Under the pieces are notes generated by a model. That model saw nothing but the letters and a program-made list of their open reading frames with translations, did not search any database and had not been told where the DNA came from. From assembly GCA_902558705.1 (NCBI GenBank), contig CACEEW010000010.1:1-37421 (forward strand): a DNA stretch of 37,421 bases. Reading direction: 5' to 3'. Each line of letters opens with the position of its first letter. Position 1 is the first letter of the stretch. Origin of the DNA: an uncultured Pelagibacteraceae bacterium (lineage in GTDB: Bacteria > Pseudomonadota > Alphaproteobacteria > Pelagibacterales > Pelagibacteraceae). Positions 29,103 through 36,751 of this stretch are shown here, piece by piece. The translations under genes and the position numbers were made by a program.

Positions 29103-30047
29103 TTAATTTAATTTTTTTGGAGCTTTGAAAACAACGTTTTCCTTAATAATTTCTATCTCATCTATACTGACTGTAAATCTATTTTTTAGCTCATTGATAA
29201 AATTATCAACTAGAATCTCAGGAGCAGAAGCTCCAGAAGAAACACCAATCGTATTTGCGTTTTTGATTAAATCAAATGGGATTTCACTTTGTGAATGAAT
29301 TAATATTGAATTAGAGCAGCCAGATTTTTTTGCTACCTCTACTAATCTAACTGAATTAGATGAATTTCTACTTCCTATCACAAAAAATAAGTCACATTTT
29401 TTTGCAATATTTTTGACTGCCATTTGCCTGTTTGTAGTGGCATAACAAATATCCTCTTTCAAAGGTTCTTTTATATTTGGAAATCTATCTTTTAATATTT
29501 GGATTATATCTTTTGTATCATCTACCGATAATGTTGTTTGAGTAACATAAGAAATTTTTTTGTTATTTTGAATTTTATAGTTTTTGGCTTCATCTTCATT
29601 TTGAATAAGATCAATTGATCCTTTGGGCAACTGCCCCATAGTACCAATTACTTCAGGGTGATTTTGATGTCCTATTAAAATTAAATGATATCCAGCTTTA
29701 TTTAGATTTTCAGCTTCTCTGTGTACTTTTGACACCAATGGGCATGTAGCATCAACATAAGTCATATTGTAGTTTTTAGCGTCCTCTGGAATTTTTTTTG
29801 GAACACCATGAGCTGAAAAAATAACTGGTCTAGTTTTATCTTCTATCTCCTCTAGTTCTTCGACAAAAATAGCTCCTTTATTTTTTAAATCATCTACCAC
29901 ATATTTATTGTGCACTATTTCATGACGAACATATACTGGAGTACCATATTTCTGAATTGATTTTTCAACAATCTCTATAGCTCTTTCTACACCAGCACAA
30001 AAGCCTCTAGGAGCTGACAGTAATATTTTCAATTCTTTATTTTTCAT
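29103..30047 (-). CDS. ispH: 4-hydroxy-3-methylbut-2-enyl diphosphate reductase
   Basis: Last step of the MEP pathway, producing IPP and DMAPP. It has 314 residues. The three Fe-S cluster cysteines are Cys17 (PRGFCAGV), Cys102 (ATCPLVSK) and Cys201 (DICYATTNRQ). VHNKYVV and SAHGVP carry the conserved active-site histidines. Its start lies 11 bases inside blh, so it is translationally coupled to the retinal cassette and supplies the C5 units for it. Also called lytB. Confidence 0.97.
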   Translation of the reverse strand: MKNKELKILLSAPRGFCAGVERAIEIVEKSIQKYGTPVYVRHEIVHNKYVVDDLKNKGAIFVEELEEIEDKTRPVIFSAHGVPKKIPEDAKNYNMTYVDATCPLVSKVHREAENLNKAGYHLILIGHQNHPEVIGTMGQLPKGSIDLIQNEDEAKNYKIQNNKKISYVTQTTLSVDDTKDIIQILKDRFPNIKEPLKEDICYATTNRQMAVKNIAKKCDLFFVIGSRNSSNSVRLVEVAKKSGCSNSILIHSQSEIPFDLIKNANTIGVSSGASAPEILVDNFINELKNRFTVSIDEIEIIKENVVFKAPKKLN

Positions 30048-30972
30048 TTTTTTCTATTAAATACTCAAGTAATATATGTGGAAAGGTTAAGGACGCCAAA
30101 CCTATAAATATAACTTTTAGAATTGAACTATCAAAATTGTATGAATTATTTAATAAATAAAGCCCAAAAAAACAAAAGGTAGCAGTAAGAATGGTTAAGG
30201 GCAGAGCTTTTTTTATGAAAATTTTTAGCCCATTCTTTAAATCATTATCATCTAATTCATGCATCAAAGTAATACCGTGTCTAGTAGAATGTAAAAAACA
30301 AAAATAAATTGTAAATGCCATCAGAGGTGACAAATAATAATTTATAATTAAAATTGAAAAATAATCTAAAAAAATAGTAAACTTTTTTAATTCAAATTCT
30401 TTAGTAAATAATAAAATACTGGATAATGTGCTTAAAATAATACCAAAAAGTATAAGGTTATTCATTTCAATAAAATCTAAAGTTCTATAAAAAGACTCGT
30501 TATCAATAAGTAATAATTTGAATATAGATATTGTTTCTTCAAAATGAAAAAACATAGGCGCTAAAATTACGAGCAAACCTTTCAAGAAAAATAATAATTG
30601 GTTATAATATGAATTTTCAACTATTAAAAACTGAGTATCTTCTTTGCCAAAGTGAAATGAAGCAACTATTAGAAAGATTGTTAATGAAATTGATGGCATG
30701 ATTGTCCATAAGACTATTATAGTTGAAGCAATAAAAATATATAGCAAATAAAAAATATACATATTTTTTATTTCAAAAATTTTCAGAAGTTTTTTTCCTT
30801 TTATATGATCAAGTGAACCATGAGAAACCCCAATACTTAAAATTAAAAGTAAACAGAATAATGGTGAAAATACTAAACTCTCAAATTTTAAAATTGTTAA
30901 AGAAAAAATATTACAAAATAAAAAAAAAATGAAAGAATGATTAAAATTTATTTTTTTTAATTGGTTTTTCAT
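30037..30972 (-). CDS. blh: Beta-carotene 15,15'-dioxygenase, Brp/Blh family
   Basis: Membrane oxygenase that splits beta-carotene into two retinal molecules for rhodopsin. It has 311 residues and about eight hydrophobic segments. The presumed iron-binding histidines of the family are His51 and His56 (GVSHGSLDH), His107 (ASFHFGKED), and His227 and His231 (HSTRHG). It follows crtY by 12 bases and overlaps ispH by 11. Its presence predicts a rhodopsin elsewhere in the genome; none is in this window. Confidence 0.93.
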   Translation of the reverse strand: MKNQLKKINFNHSFIFFLFCNIFSLTILKFESLVFSPLFCLLLILSIGVSHGSLDHIKGKKLLKIFEIKNMYIFYLLYIFIASTIIVLWTIMPSISLTIFLIVASFHFGKEDTQFLIVENSYYNQLLFFLKGLLVILAPMFFHFEETISIFKLLLIDNESFYRTLDFIEMNNLILFGIILSTLSSILLFTKEFELKKFTIFLDYFSILIINYYLSPLMAFTIYFCFLHSTRHGITLMHELDDNDLKNGLKIFIKKALPLTILTATFCFFGLYLLNNSYNFDSSILKVIFIGLASLTFPHILLEYLIEKNEK

Positions 30973-30984
30973 TTTTTTATTAAA

Positions 30985-32052
30985 TTAATAAAATAAAGCC
31001 TTAATAAAAGTTAATTTTGGCATTCTAAAAATAATAGATAAATCTTCAAAAAAATTACTTTTATTAGACAAAAATTTTATAACAGTCTTTGGAGAGGCCT
31101 TAAACATTTTAAAAAAAATTTCAGGCATTTTTTCTGGGTGTTTTTCAAGAACTCTAAGAAATATCTCATCTAAAAATTGATACTTATTACCAATTTTATA
31201 TTTTTTAGCATGAGTAATATTCTCAATATTCTCTCTTATATATCTACTGTGTTCTTGAATATTTAGAAAAGTGTAACCCGTACTTAATCTTGTCATGCCT
31301 CCAGCAGTTCCAATATTTATTTTGTTTTTAACTTTTTCATTTATTGGGTAAAAAAGAGGTATTGCACCTTCTTCTTTATAAATTATTTTGTAATTTTTTA
31401 AATTTAAGTGATTTTCAATATAATCTTTAATTTGTGTGTCATAGTCTTTTTGAGAGTCATCATTCATTTTTGATAACCATGTAGTTTCAATTAAAGCCTT
31501 AGTCTTTGAATAGGGTAGAGTGTAAAAAAAATGCACACTTTCTCTTTGATCACAATCAAAATCCATAAGATTAAAAATTTCATCATCAAAGAAATCGTTT
31601 TTAGTTTCAACTTCTACACCACAAAAATGCTGCCAAAGATTACGATGATCTTTTTTAATTGATGGAACACTATTAAAAACAAAAGAATTTTTTGAACTAA
31701 TTTCGCTTATATCTTTAAAGAAAGAAATATTATTATTTTCTTTTAATTTACTGTTAATTTTTTTATAGAACAGCCCACTATCAATACTTTGGTATGGATA
31801 AATGTTACATTCTAAATGATTAGTTTTTTTTGGTATATTAATAGAAAAATTTTTCCAATTTTTTTTAACACAATCATCAAAATTATGCGCTGCCACTTTC
31901 CAAAAAGACCAGGTTTTGTCTTTTTTATATTCTGCTCTTGGCTCAATAATAGCTAAAGTTTTATTTTTTAATTTTTCATTGATCTCAAGTTCATACGCAA
32001 GTGATAATCCTGCACAACCACCACCAACAATAATATAATCAAATTCTTTCAT
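30985..32052 (-). CDS. crtY: Lycopene beta-cyclase (CrtY type)
   Basis: FAD-dependent enzyme forming the two beta-rings of beta-carotene from lycopene. It has 355 residues. The dinucleotide-binding fold VGGGCAGLSLAYEL (9-22) is at the N-terminus. IEPRAEYKKDKTWSFW and the later GTAGGMTRLSTGYTF are family signatures of CrtY. It overlaps crtB by 14 bases. It is a little shorter than the usual 380-390 residues, and the C-terminal helix FRMPKLTFIKALF is present. Confidence 0.93.
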   Translation of the reverse strand: MKEFDYIIVGGGCAGLSLAYELEINEKLKNKTLAIIEPRAEYKKDKTWSFWKVAAHNFDDCVKKNWKNFSINIPKKTNHLECNIYPYQSIDSGLFYKKINSKLKENNNISFFKDISEISSKNSFVFNSVPSIKKDHRNLWQHFCGVEVETKNDFFDDEIFNLMDFDCDQRESVHFFYTLPYSKTKALIETTWLSKMNDDSQKDYDTQIKDYIENHLNLKNYKIIYKEEGAIPLFYPINEKVKNKINIGTAGGMTRLSTGYTFLNIQEHSRYIRENIENITHAKKYKIGNKYQFLDEIFLRVLEKHPEKMPEIFFKMFKASPKTVIKFLSNKSNFFEDLSIIFRMPKLTFIKALFY

Positions 32053-32890
32053 TTAAATTTATTTCCTGATTTATCAAATTATGATCATGTTGTATTTCAT
32101 CATCTAATTTATGACTGAACGATAGTCTAATTAAGTCAAAAATTGATAGAAAAGTCTCCAAGACTTTTTCAACATTCGATACATATATCTTTCCTGAATT
32201 TAGATAATTTTCTAAATTTTTTTTATTTTTTATCTTATGTCCTATTTTTCTATAAACTCTTCTAGCTACCAGAATAGAAAAACGGAAACTAATAGGTATA
32301 TCCTTAATTGAATAAAATGAATTTTCATAAAAAGTATCAGCAAGATTGATAGTTGACAAAATTTCTTCAAAGCTTTCATTTATGTAAAAACGATTATTTT
32401 CAGAATCTTCAATTACATCTCTCGATATATTAGTAAGTTGCATCGCAATTCCTAGATCGATTGCGGACTTGAGTGAACTTTTTTTGTTAACTTTTAAAAT
32501 TTTTGCCATCATTAATCCAACAGTTCCAGCTACTCTGTACGAGTAAACCAACAGATCTTTCTTTGTATCTAATTTTACTTTATCTTTAATGTCTGATTTT
32601 ATTCCTATCAGTAAATCTTGAACAATTTTCAAGGATATATTGAATTCTTCAATAAGATCCCACATATTTTTGATAATAGGATCATCAAAGTTTTTTTGAT
32701 TAAAATTATTTTCAAAATGATTAAATTTCTTTTCTTTATTTTCTATATTTTCATTATCATCTGCAATGTTGTCTGCGACTCTACAAAAATCATACAAAGC
32801 AGAACATTTTTCTAACGTTTTTTTGGGTAAAAAAAAACCAGCCCAACTGAACGATTTGGCATAAACAGATAAGTAACTTTTATTAGACAT
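32039..32890 (-). CDS. crtB: Phytoene synthase
   Basis: Condenses two GGPP molecules to phytoene. It has 283 residues. The first Asp-rich motif is in DFCRVADNIADD (34-45), and the second is QLTNISRDVIEDS (151-163). YRVAGTVGLMM (118-128) is the usual conserved helix. It shares one base with crtI upstream and overlaps crtY by 14 bases downstream. Its substrate requires a GGPP synthase, which this window does not encode. Confidence 0.95.
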   Translation of the reverse strand: MSNKSYLSVYAKSFSWAGFFLPKKTLEKCSALYDFCRVADNIADDNENIENKEKKFNHFENNFNQKNFDDPIIKNMWDLIEEFNISLKIVQDLLIGIKSDIKDKVKLDTKKDLLVYSYRVAGTVGLMMAKILKVNKKSSLKSAIDLGIAMQLTNISRDVIEDSENNRFYINESFEEILSTINLADTFYENSFYSIKDIPISFRFSILVARRVYRKIGHKIKNKKNLENYLNSGKIYVSNVEKVLETFLSIFDLIRLSFSHKLDDEIQHDHNLINQEINLNERI

Positions 32891-34350
32891 TATAAAATTT
32901 TATCTAATACTTTTGCTGAAGAAAGTACCCCAGGTACGCCAGCTCCTGGATGAGTACCTGCTCCTACAAAATAAAGTCCATCATATATCTCTGACTTATT
33001 ATGAAATCTAAAATAAGCTGATTGAGAAAATTTTGGCTGGATTGAAAAACCAGAACCGTATTTTGTATTTAAATCTTTTTCAAAGTAATCAGGCGTTAAA
33101 TAAAAATCTTCAATAATATTTTTTCTTAGATTTGGCATTAAATCCTTTTCCATTTTATCAATTACCAAATTTTTCATTTTCTCTCCTTCAATAGACCAAT
33201 CAATTTTTGATTGATTATTTGGAACTGGAACTAGAACATAAAAACAATCTTGCCCTTCTGGAGCCATAGATTTATCAGTAGCAGATGGTCTATGAAGATA
33301 GTAACTAATATCATTATTTAATTTTTTATTATTAAATATGTCATCAAGATGTTCTTTGTATTTATTTCCAAACTTAATAGTATGGTGTTCTACATTTTCA
33401 TACTTTTTTTTTGTACCGAAATAATAAACAAATAAACCCATGGAATATTCCATTCTATTTTTTTTCCACTTAAACATAAGTGAATTATTTGAATTTCCAT
33501 TTAACATTTTTTCATAAACAGCAGGCGGATCTGCGTTACAAATAACATTATTAGTTTCAATATGAGTTTGATTATCTAATTGAATACCAGTTATTTTATT
33601 ACCATTAGAAATAATTTTTTTAACTTCATGACCTTTAATTATTTCTATGCCAACTTCGTTCATCAACTTTTCAAAACCCTTTATAATATTTCCTGTTCCA
33701 CCCATTGAATAATGGATGCCCCATTTTTTTTCTAAATATAAGATAAGTCCATAGATAGAGGTTGTAGTAAAAGGATTTCCTCCAACTAAAAGTGGATGCA
33801 TACTTAACATTCTTCTTAATTTTTCATTTTTTATATAAGATGAAACTAATGAATAAACTGACTTATAACTTTTAAGCTTCAATAGAGCTGGTAGTTGTTG
33901 CATCATGACTAAAGGTCTATCAAATGGAACATCGGCTAGTTCTGTAAACCCTTTGTCAAAAATTTTTTTCGTAAAGTTAACTAATTTTTCATAACCTATA
34001 ACATCATCTTTACTCATTTCTGCAATTTGACTTTTCATCTCGTTTTCATTACCTGAATAGTTAAATTTAGAATTATCCTCAAAAACAAATTGATACCAAA
34101 CCTTTAGCGGAGATAATTTAATATAATTTTTTGGATCTTTTTCAAATAATTCAAATAATTCATTTATTAGGTATGGTGCTGTAATAACTGTTGGGCCACC
34201 ATCATAGGTAAATCCATTTTTTCTAAATACCCTTGCTCTTCCTCCAAGGTCAGGATGTTTTTCAATTAAAGTAACATTGTGGCCTTTAGCTTTTAGACGA
34301 AGTGCAGCAGCTATGCCTCCAAACCCAGAACCTATTACAACAGAATTCAT
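32890..34350 (-). CDS. crtI: Phytoene desaturase
   Basis: FAD enzyme that desaturates phytoene in four steps to lycopene. It has 486 residues. The N-terminal nucleotide-binding motif GSGFGGIAAALRLKAKGH starts at residue 7, with GGRARVF and YDGGPTVI after it. The C-terminus contains YFVGAGTHPGAGVPGVLSSA, the bacterial CrtI signature. It is first in the crtI-crtB-crtY-blh cassette and begins 39 bases after the end of atpF on the same strand. A TATAAA-like box lies close to the start, but no well-spaced promoter is clear. Confidence 0.96.
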   Translation of the reverse strand: MNSVVIGSGFGGIAAALRLKAKGHNVTLIEKHPDLGGRARVFRKNGFTYDGGPTVITAPYLINELFELFEKDPKNYIKLSPLKVWYQFVFEDNSKFNYSGNENEMKSQIAEMSKDDVIGYEKLVNFTKKIFDKGFTELADVPFDRPLVMMQQLPALLKLKSYKSVYSLVSSYIKNEKLRRMLSMHPLLVGGNPFTTTSIYGLILYLEKKWGIHYSMGGTGNIIKGFEKLMNEVGIEIIKGHEVKKIISNGNKITGIQLDNQTHIETNNVICNADPPAVYEKMLNGNSNNSLMFKWKKNRMEYSMGLFVYYFGTKKKYENVEHHTIKFGNKYKEHLDDIFNNKKLNNDISYYLHRPSATDKSMAPEGQDCFYVLVPVPNNQSKIDWSIEGEKMKNLVIDKMEKDLMPNLRKNIIEDFYLTPDYFEKDLNTKYGSGFSIQPKFSQSAYFRFHNKSEIYDGLYFVGAGTHPGAGVPGVLSSAKVLDKIL

Positions 34351-34389
34351 TGTTATAATTTATAGTTTTTTTAAAGAATTGTAAGGTTA

Positions 34390-34887
34390 TTATGAGTTAA
34401 TTTTTTTTAACTCTTCTTTAGTTTCATCTAAATTTTTTTGGAATAGCGCATCAAGTTTAGACTTATCAACAGAAGTAGTGATAATTTTTTTAACAGAATC
34501 CACAGCAATTTTAATTGAAGTATCCTTAATTTCTTTAATAGCTGCTTCTTTCATTTGACTTATTTTATTTTCAGCAAGATTTTTTTTGATTTCAGAAGTT
34601 TTATGGAACTTATCATTAAGCTCAATTACCATTTTATCACTGTCTCTTTTAGCTTGTTCTAAAATTTCATCACTTACAGTTTGAGCAGTATCTAATTTCT
34701 TTTGAGCTTTATCTAATAATATTTTAGCTTCAGTTCTTAATTTTTCACTTTCATTAATTTCATTTTTTATATCAGATATTAATTTATTCAGAATTTCGTT
34801 TACTTTTTGGGGGACCTTTAAATATATAAGTGCTCCAAAAAAAATAACGAAAGAAACTGCTACCCAAAAAGTAGAATCAATTACCAT
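34390..34887 (-). CDS. atpF: ATP synthase F0 subunit b
   Basis: Peripheral stalk subunit with one N-terminal membrane helix (about residues 5-25) and a long charged coiled coil to the end, 165 residues. I chose the ATG at 34887 because GGAG lies 9 bases before it and the product starts MVIDSTFW at the helix, giving normal length. An in-frame ATG at 34920 would extend the protein by 11 residues into the b' gene without a ribosome-binding site. It overlaps the b' gene by 11 bases and is the last of the F0 genes. Confidence 0.9.
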   Translation of the reverse strand: MVIDSTFWVAVSFVIFFGALIYLKVPQKVNEILNKLISDIKNEINESEKLRTEAKILLDKAQKKLDTAQTVSDEILEQAKRDSDKMVIELNDKFHKTSEIKKNLAENKISQMKEAAIKEIKDTSIKIAVDSVKKIITTSVDKSKLDALFQKNLDETKEELKKINS

Positions 34888-35467
34888 AATACTTATCTCC
34901 ATTTTTTTTTGATAAATCATCTACTATTGCTGAAATACTACTATTGTTTATCTCAGCCCCGATCAGTTTTTTCACTAATTCTGAAGACGCTTCAATTGCA
35001 ATTTTGTTAATTTTTTCTGGGGCGCTTTTCTTAACCACCTCGATTTCTTGCTCCGCTTTTTTAATTTCTTCGTTAATTTGATTTTCCAAGTTTTCTTTTT
35101 TATTATTTATATCCTTAATTACTTTTTCTCTTGAGTCTTTAAAAATATTTTTTGCCTCTAACTTACTTTTAAAAATAATATTATCGTATTCTTTAAGTTT
35201 AGACTCGCTATCTTTTCTTTGTTTTTCTGCGGCCTCAATATTATCTTGTATTTGAGATTTTCTTAACTCTAAATTAGCACTTATTTTAGGCAATATAAGT
35301 TTTGATAAAACTATATAAAGAATTCCAAAAGTTAGTGTAAGCCAGAATATTTGTGAAATCCAAAATTCAGGGTTTAATTGAGGCATACCTCCACTTTCAG
35401 CAGCAAAAACTTCTTTTAAAAAAAAGAAATTAAAAAAAATCGACTGAAAAAAAATTTTTTTAATCAT
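34877..35467 (-). CDS. atpG: ATP synthase F0 subunit b'
   Basis: Second, divergent b-type stalk subunit characteristic of alphaproteobacteria and photosynthetic bacteria; it pairs with b as a heterodimer. It has 196 residues. An N-terminal hydrophobic, signal-like leader (about 4-22) is followed by MPQLNPEFW and the membrane helix (about 37-57), then a charged coiled coil. The extra N-terminal leader is common in b' proteins. Start at 35467, 5 bases after the atpE stop. It is often named atpF2 or atpG in alphaproteobacteria; atpG here does not mean the gamma subunit. Confidence 0.88.
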   Translation of the reverse strand: MIKKIFFQSIFFNFFFLKEVFAAESGGMPQLNPEFWISQIFWLTLTFGILYIVLSKLILPKISANLELRKSQIQDNIEAAEKQRKDSESKLKEYDNIIFKSKLEAKNIFKDSREKVIKDINNKKENLENQINEEIKKAEQEIEVVKKSAPEKINKIAIEASSELVKKLIGAEINNSSISAIVDDLSKKNGDKYYGN

Positions 35468-35472
35468 TAAAT

Positions 35473-35700
35473 TTAAAATGCAAATAGAATGATTAACGCT
35501 ACTACCAATCCAAATAATCCTGTTGCTTCTGCTAAAGCAAAACCTAAAAGCAAATTAGGAAATTGTTTTTGTGCTGCAGATGGATTTCTCATCGCTCCAG
35601 ACAAATAATTTCCAAAAATTATTCCAATTCCCACTCCGGCACCGGCTAAAGCTATTGCTGCTAAACCTGCTCCGATCATTTTTGCTGCTTCTAATTCCAT
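35473..35700 (-). CDS. atpE: ATP synthase F0 subunit c
   Basis: Proteolipid of the rotor ring. It has 75 residues as two membrane helices joined by the RNP loop (Arg38-Asn39-Pro40). The first helix has the glycine-rich GAGVGIG pattern. The proton-carrying residue is Glu58 in LAEATGLFG. The sequence lacks the full extra ligand set of Na+-type rings, so proton coupling is expected. It has the strongest Shine-Dalgarno in the window, which fits the need for many copies per complex. Confidence 0.98.
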   Translation of the reverse strand: MELEAAKMIGAGLAAIALAGAGVGIGIIFGNYLSGAMRNPSAAQKQFPNLLLGFALAEATGLFGLVVALIILFAF

Positions 35701-35704
35701 TATA

Positions 35705-35711
35705 TCCTCCT
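35705..35711 (-). promoter_or_regulatory. Near-perfect Shine-Dalgarno of atpE
   Basis: On the minus strand AGGAGGA (complement of 35705-35711) lies 4 bases before the atpE ATG. Most genes in this window have weak or no Shine-Dalgarno sequence, so this one stands out. It fits the high c-subunit stoichiometry of the rotor ring. Confidence 0.85.
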
Positions 35712-35718
35712 ATGTTGT

Positions 35719-36453
35719 TTAATGGTGTAAGTTTAATGCATCATTTAAATAGATGCAGGTTAAGATTGCAAAAACATATGCTTGAAGAAAAGCAACTAAG
35801 ATCTCCAAACCTGTTAAAGCAACCGAAAAACTCAGTGGAAGCCATCCACCGACAATTCCGAGGCTGATTACAAAGCCTCCGAAAACTTTCATCATAGTAT
35901 GTCCAGCCATCATATTTGCAAAAAGTCTTACAGATAAACTAATTGGTCTACTTAAATATGATATAATTTCTATAACCACTATTAAAGGGAGTAGTATAAC
36001 TGGTACTCCACTTGGAACAAACAATTTTAGGTAACCAAAGCCATGCTTTATAAATCCAATTACTGTTACCCCAATAAAAATAAATGAAGCTAGCACAAAA
36101 GTCACTATTATATGGCTTGTAACAGTGAAAGTGTATGGGATCATGCCAAACATATTACAGAAAAGTACAAACATAAATAATGAAAAAATAAATGAAAAAT
36201 ATGGTTTTGCTTTTGAACCCGCGGTGTCACTGATCATTTTAGAAACAAAAGAGTAGCTGAGCTCAGCCAACAGTTGAATTTTATTTGGCAATATCGAATT
36301 TTTTTTTGAACCCAAATTGAAAATAATCAAAATTGCTAAAGAGCTAATAACCATAAATAAACTTGCATTTGTAAAAGAAATGTCAAATGTACCTATTTTA
36401 ATTTCTGGACCAATTCTATAAACTTCGAATTGTGTCATCGGATTTGCTGCCAT
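35719..36453 (-). CDS. atpB: ATP synthase F0 subunit a
   Basis: Stator channel subunit for protons. It has 244 residues and five to six membrane helices. The essential arginine is Arg176 in SLSVRLFANMMAGH. The N-terminal NPMTQFEV and C-terminal FAILTCIYLNDALNLHH are typical of alphaproteobacterial and mitochondrial-like a subunits. It follows atpI by 9 bases and precedes atpE by 18 bases. Confidence 0.98.
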   Translation of the reverse strand: MAANPMTQFEVYRIGPEIKIGTFDISFTNASLFMVISSLAILIIFNLGSKKNSILPNKIQLLAELSYSFVSKMISDTAGSKAKPYFSFIFSLFMFVLFCNMFGMIPYTFTVTSHIIVTFVLASFIFIGVTVIGFIKHGFGYLKLFVPSGVPVILLPLIVVIEIISYLSRPISLSVRLFANMMAGHTMMKVFGGFVISLGIVGGWLPLSFSVALTGLEILVAFLQAYVFAILTCIYLNDALNLHH

Positions 36454-36462
36454 AAGTTTTAT

Positions 36463-36738
36463 CTATTTTTGCATATTTTTAGCAGATTTGATTACATTTG
36501 TTATTCCAGCAATCACACCTACAAAAAAAAATATTAAAATTAACCAGGGTTTAGTACCAAAGGTCTTGTCTAAAATAAACCCAATAATTGTCCCTACTGC
36601 TACTGCTGACACTAATTCAGTACTCAGCTTAAAAGCAGTGCCAATTGAGGACGGATTATGTTTCTTGTTCTCTAAATTTCTCTTAGAAACCTTCTTTTTT
36701 GCAATCTCTAAGCGAGTTTTAAACGGATCTTTAGACAT
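36463..36738 (-). CDS. atpI: ATP synthase accessory protein, AtpI/AtpZ type
   Basis: A 91-residue membrane protein at the head of the F0 genes. A charged N-terminal region (1-30) is followed by two membrane helices (about 43-60 and 66-84) with the family segments GTIIGFILDKTFGTKPW and GVIAGITNVIKSA. AtpI helps assemble or stabilise the c-ring and AtpI/AtpZ proteins may bind Mg or Ca; this is family knowledge. It begins 13 bases after the smc stop, so the F0 genes may be read together with smc. Confidence 0.88.
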   Translation of the reverse strand: MSKDPFKTRLEIAKKKVSKRNLENKKHNPSSIGTAFKLSTELVSAVAVGTIIGFILDKTFGTKPWLILIFFFVGVIAGITNVIKSAKNMQK

Positions 36739-36751
36739 TTTGTTTATTTAT

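Noticed and set aside
34888-34920. Earlier start for subunit b at 34920
   Set aside because: It adds 11 residues before the membrane helix, lies within b' and has no ribosome-binding site, whereas GGAG precedes the ATG at 34887.
35473-35700. Sodium-type c-ring
   Set aside because: Glu58 is present, but the accompanying Na+-ligand pattern of Na+ ATP synthases was not recognised.
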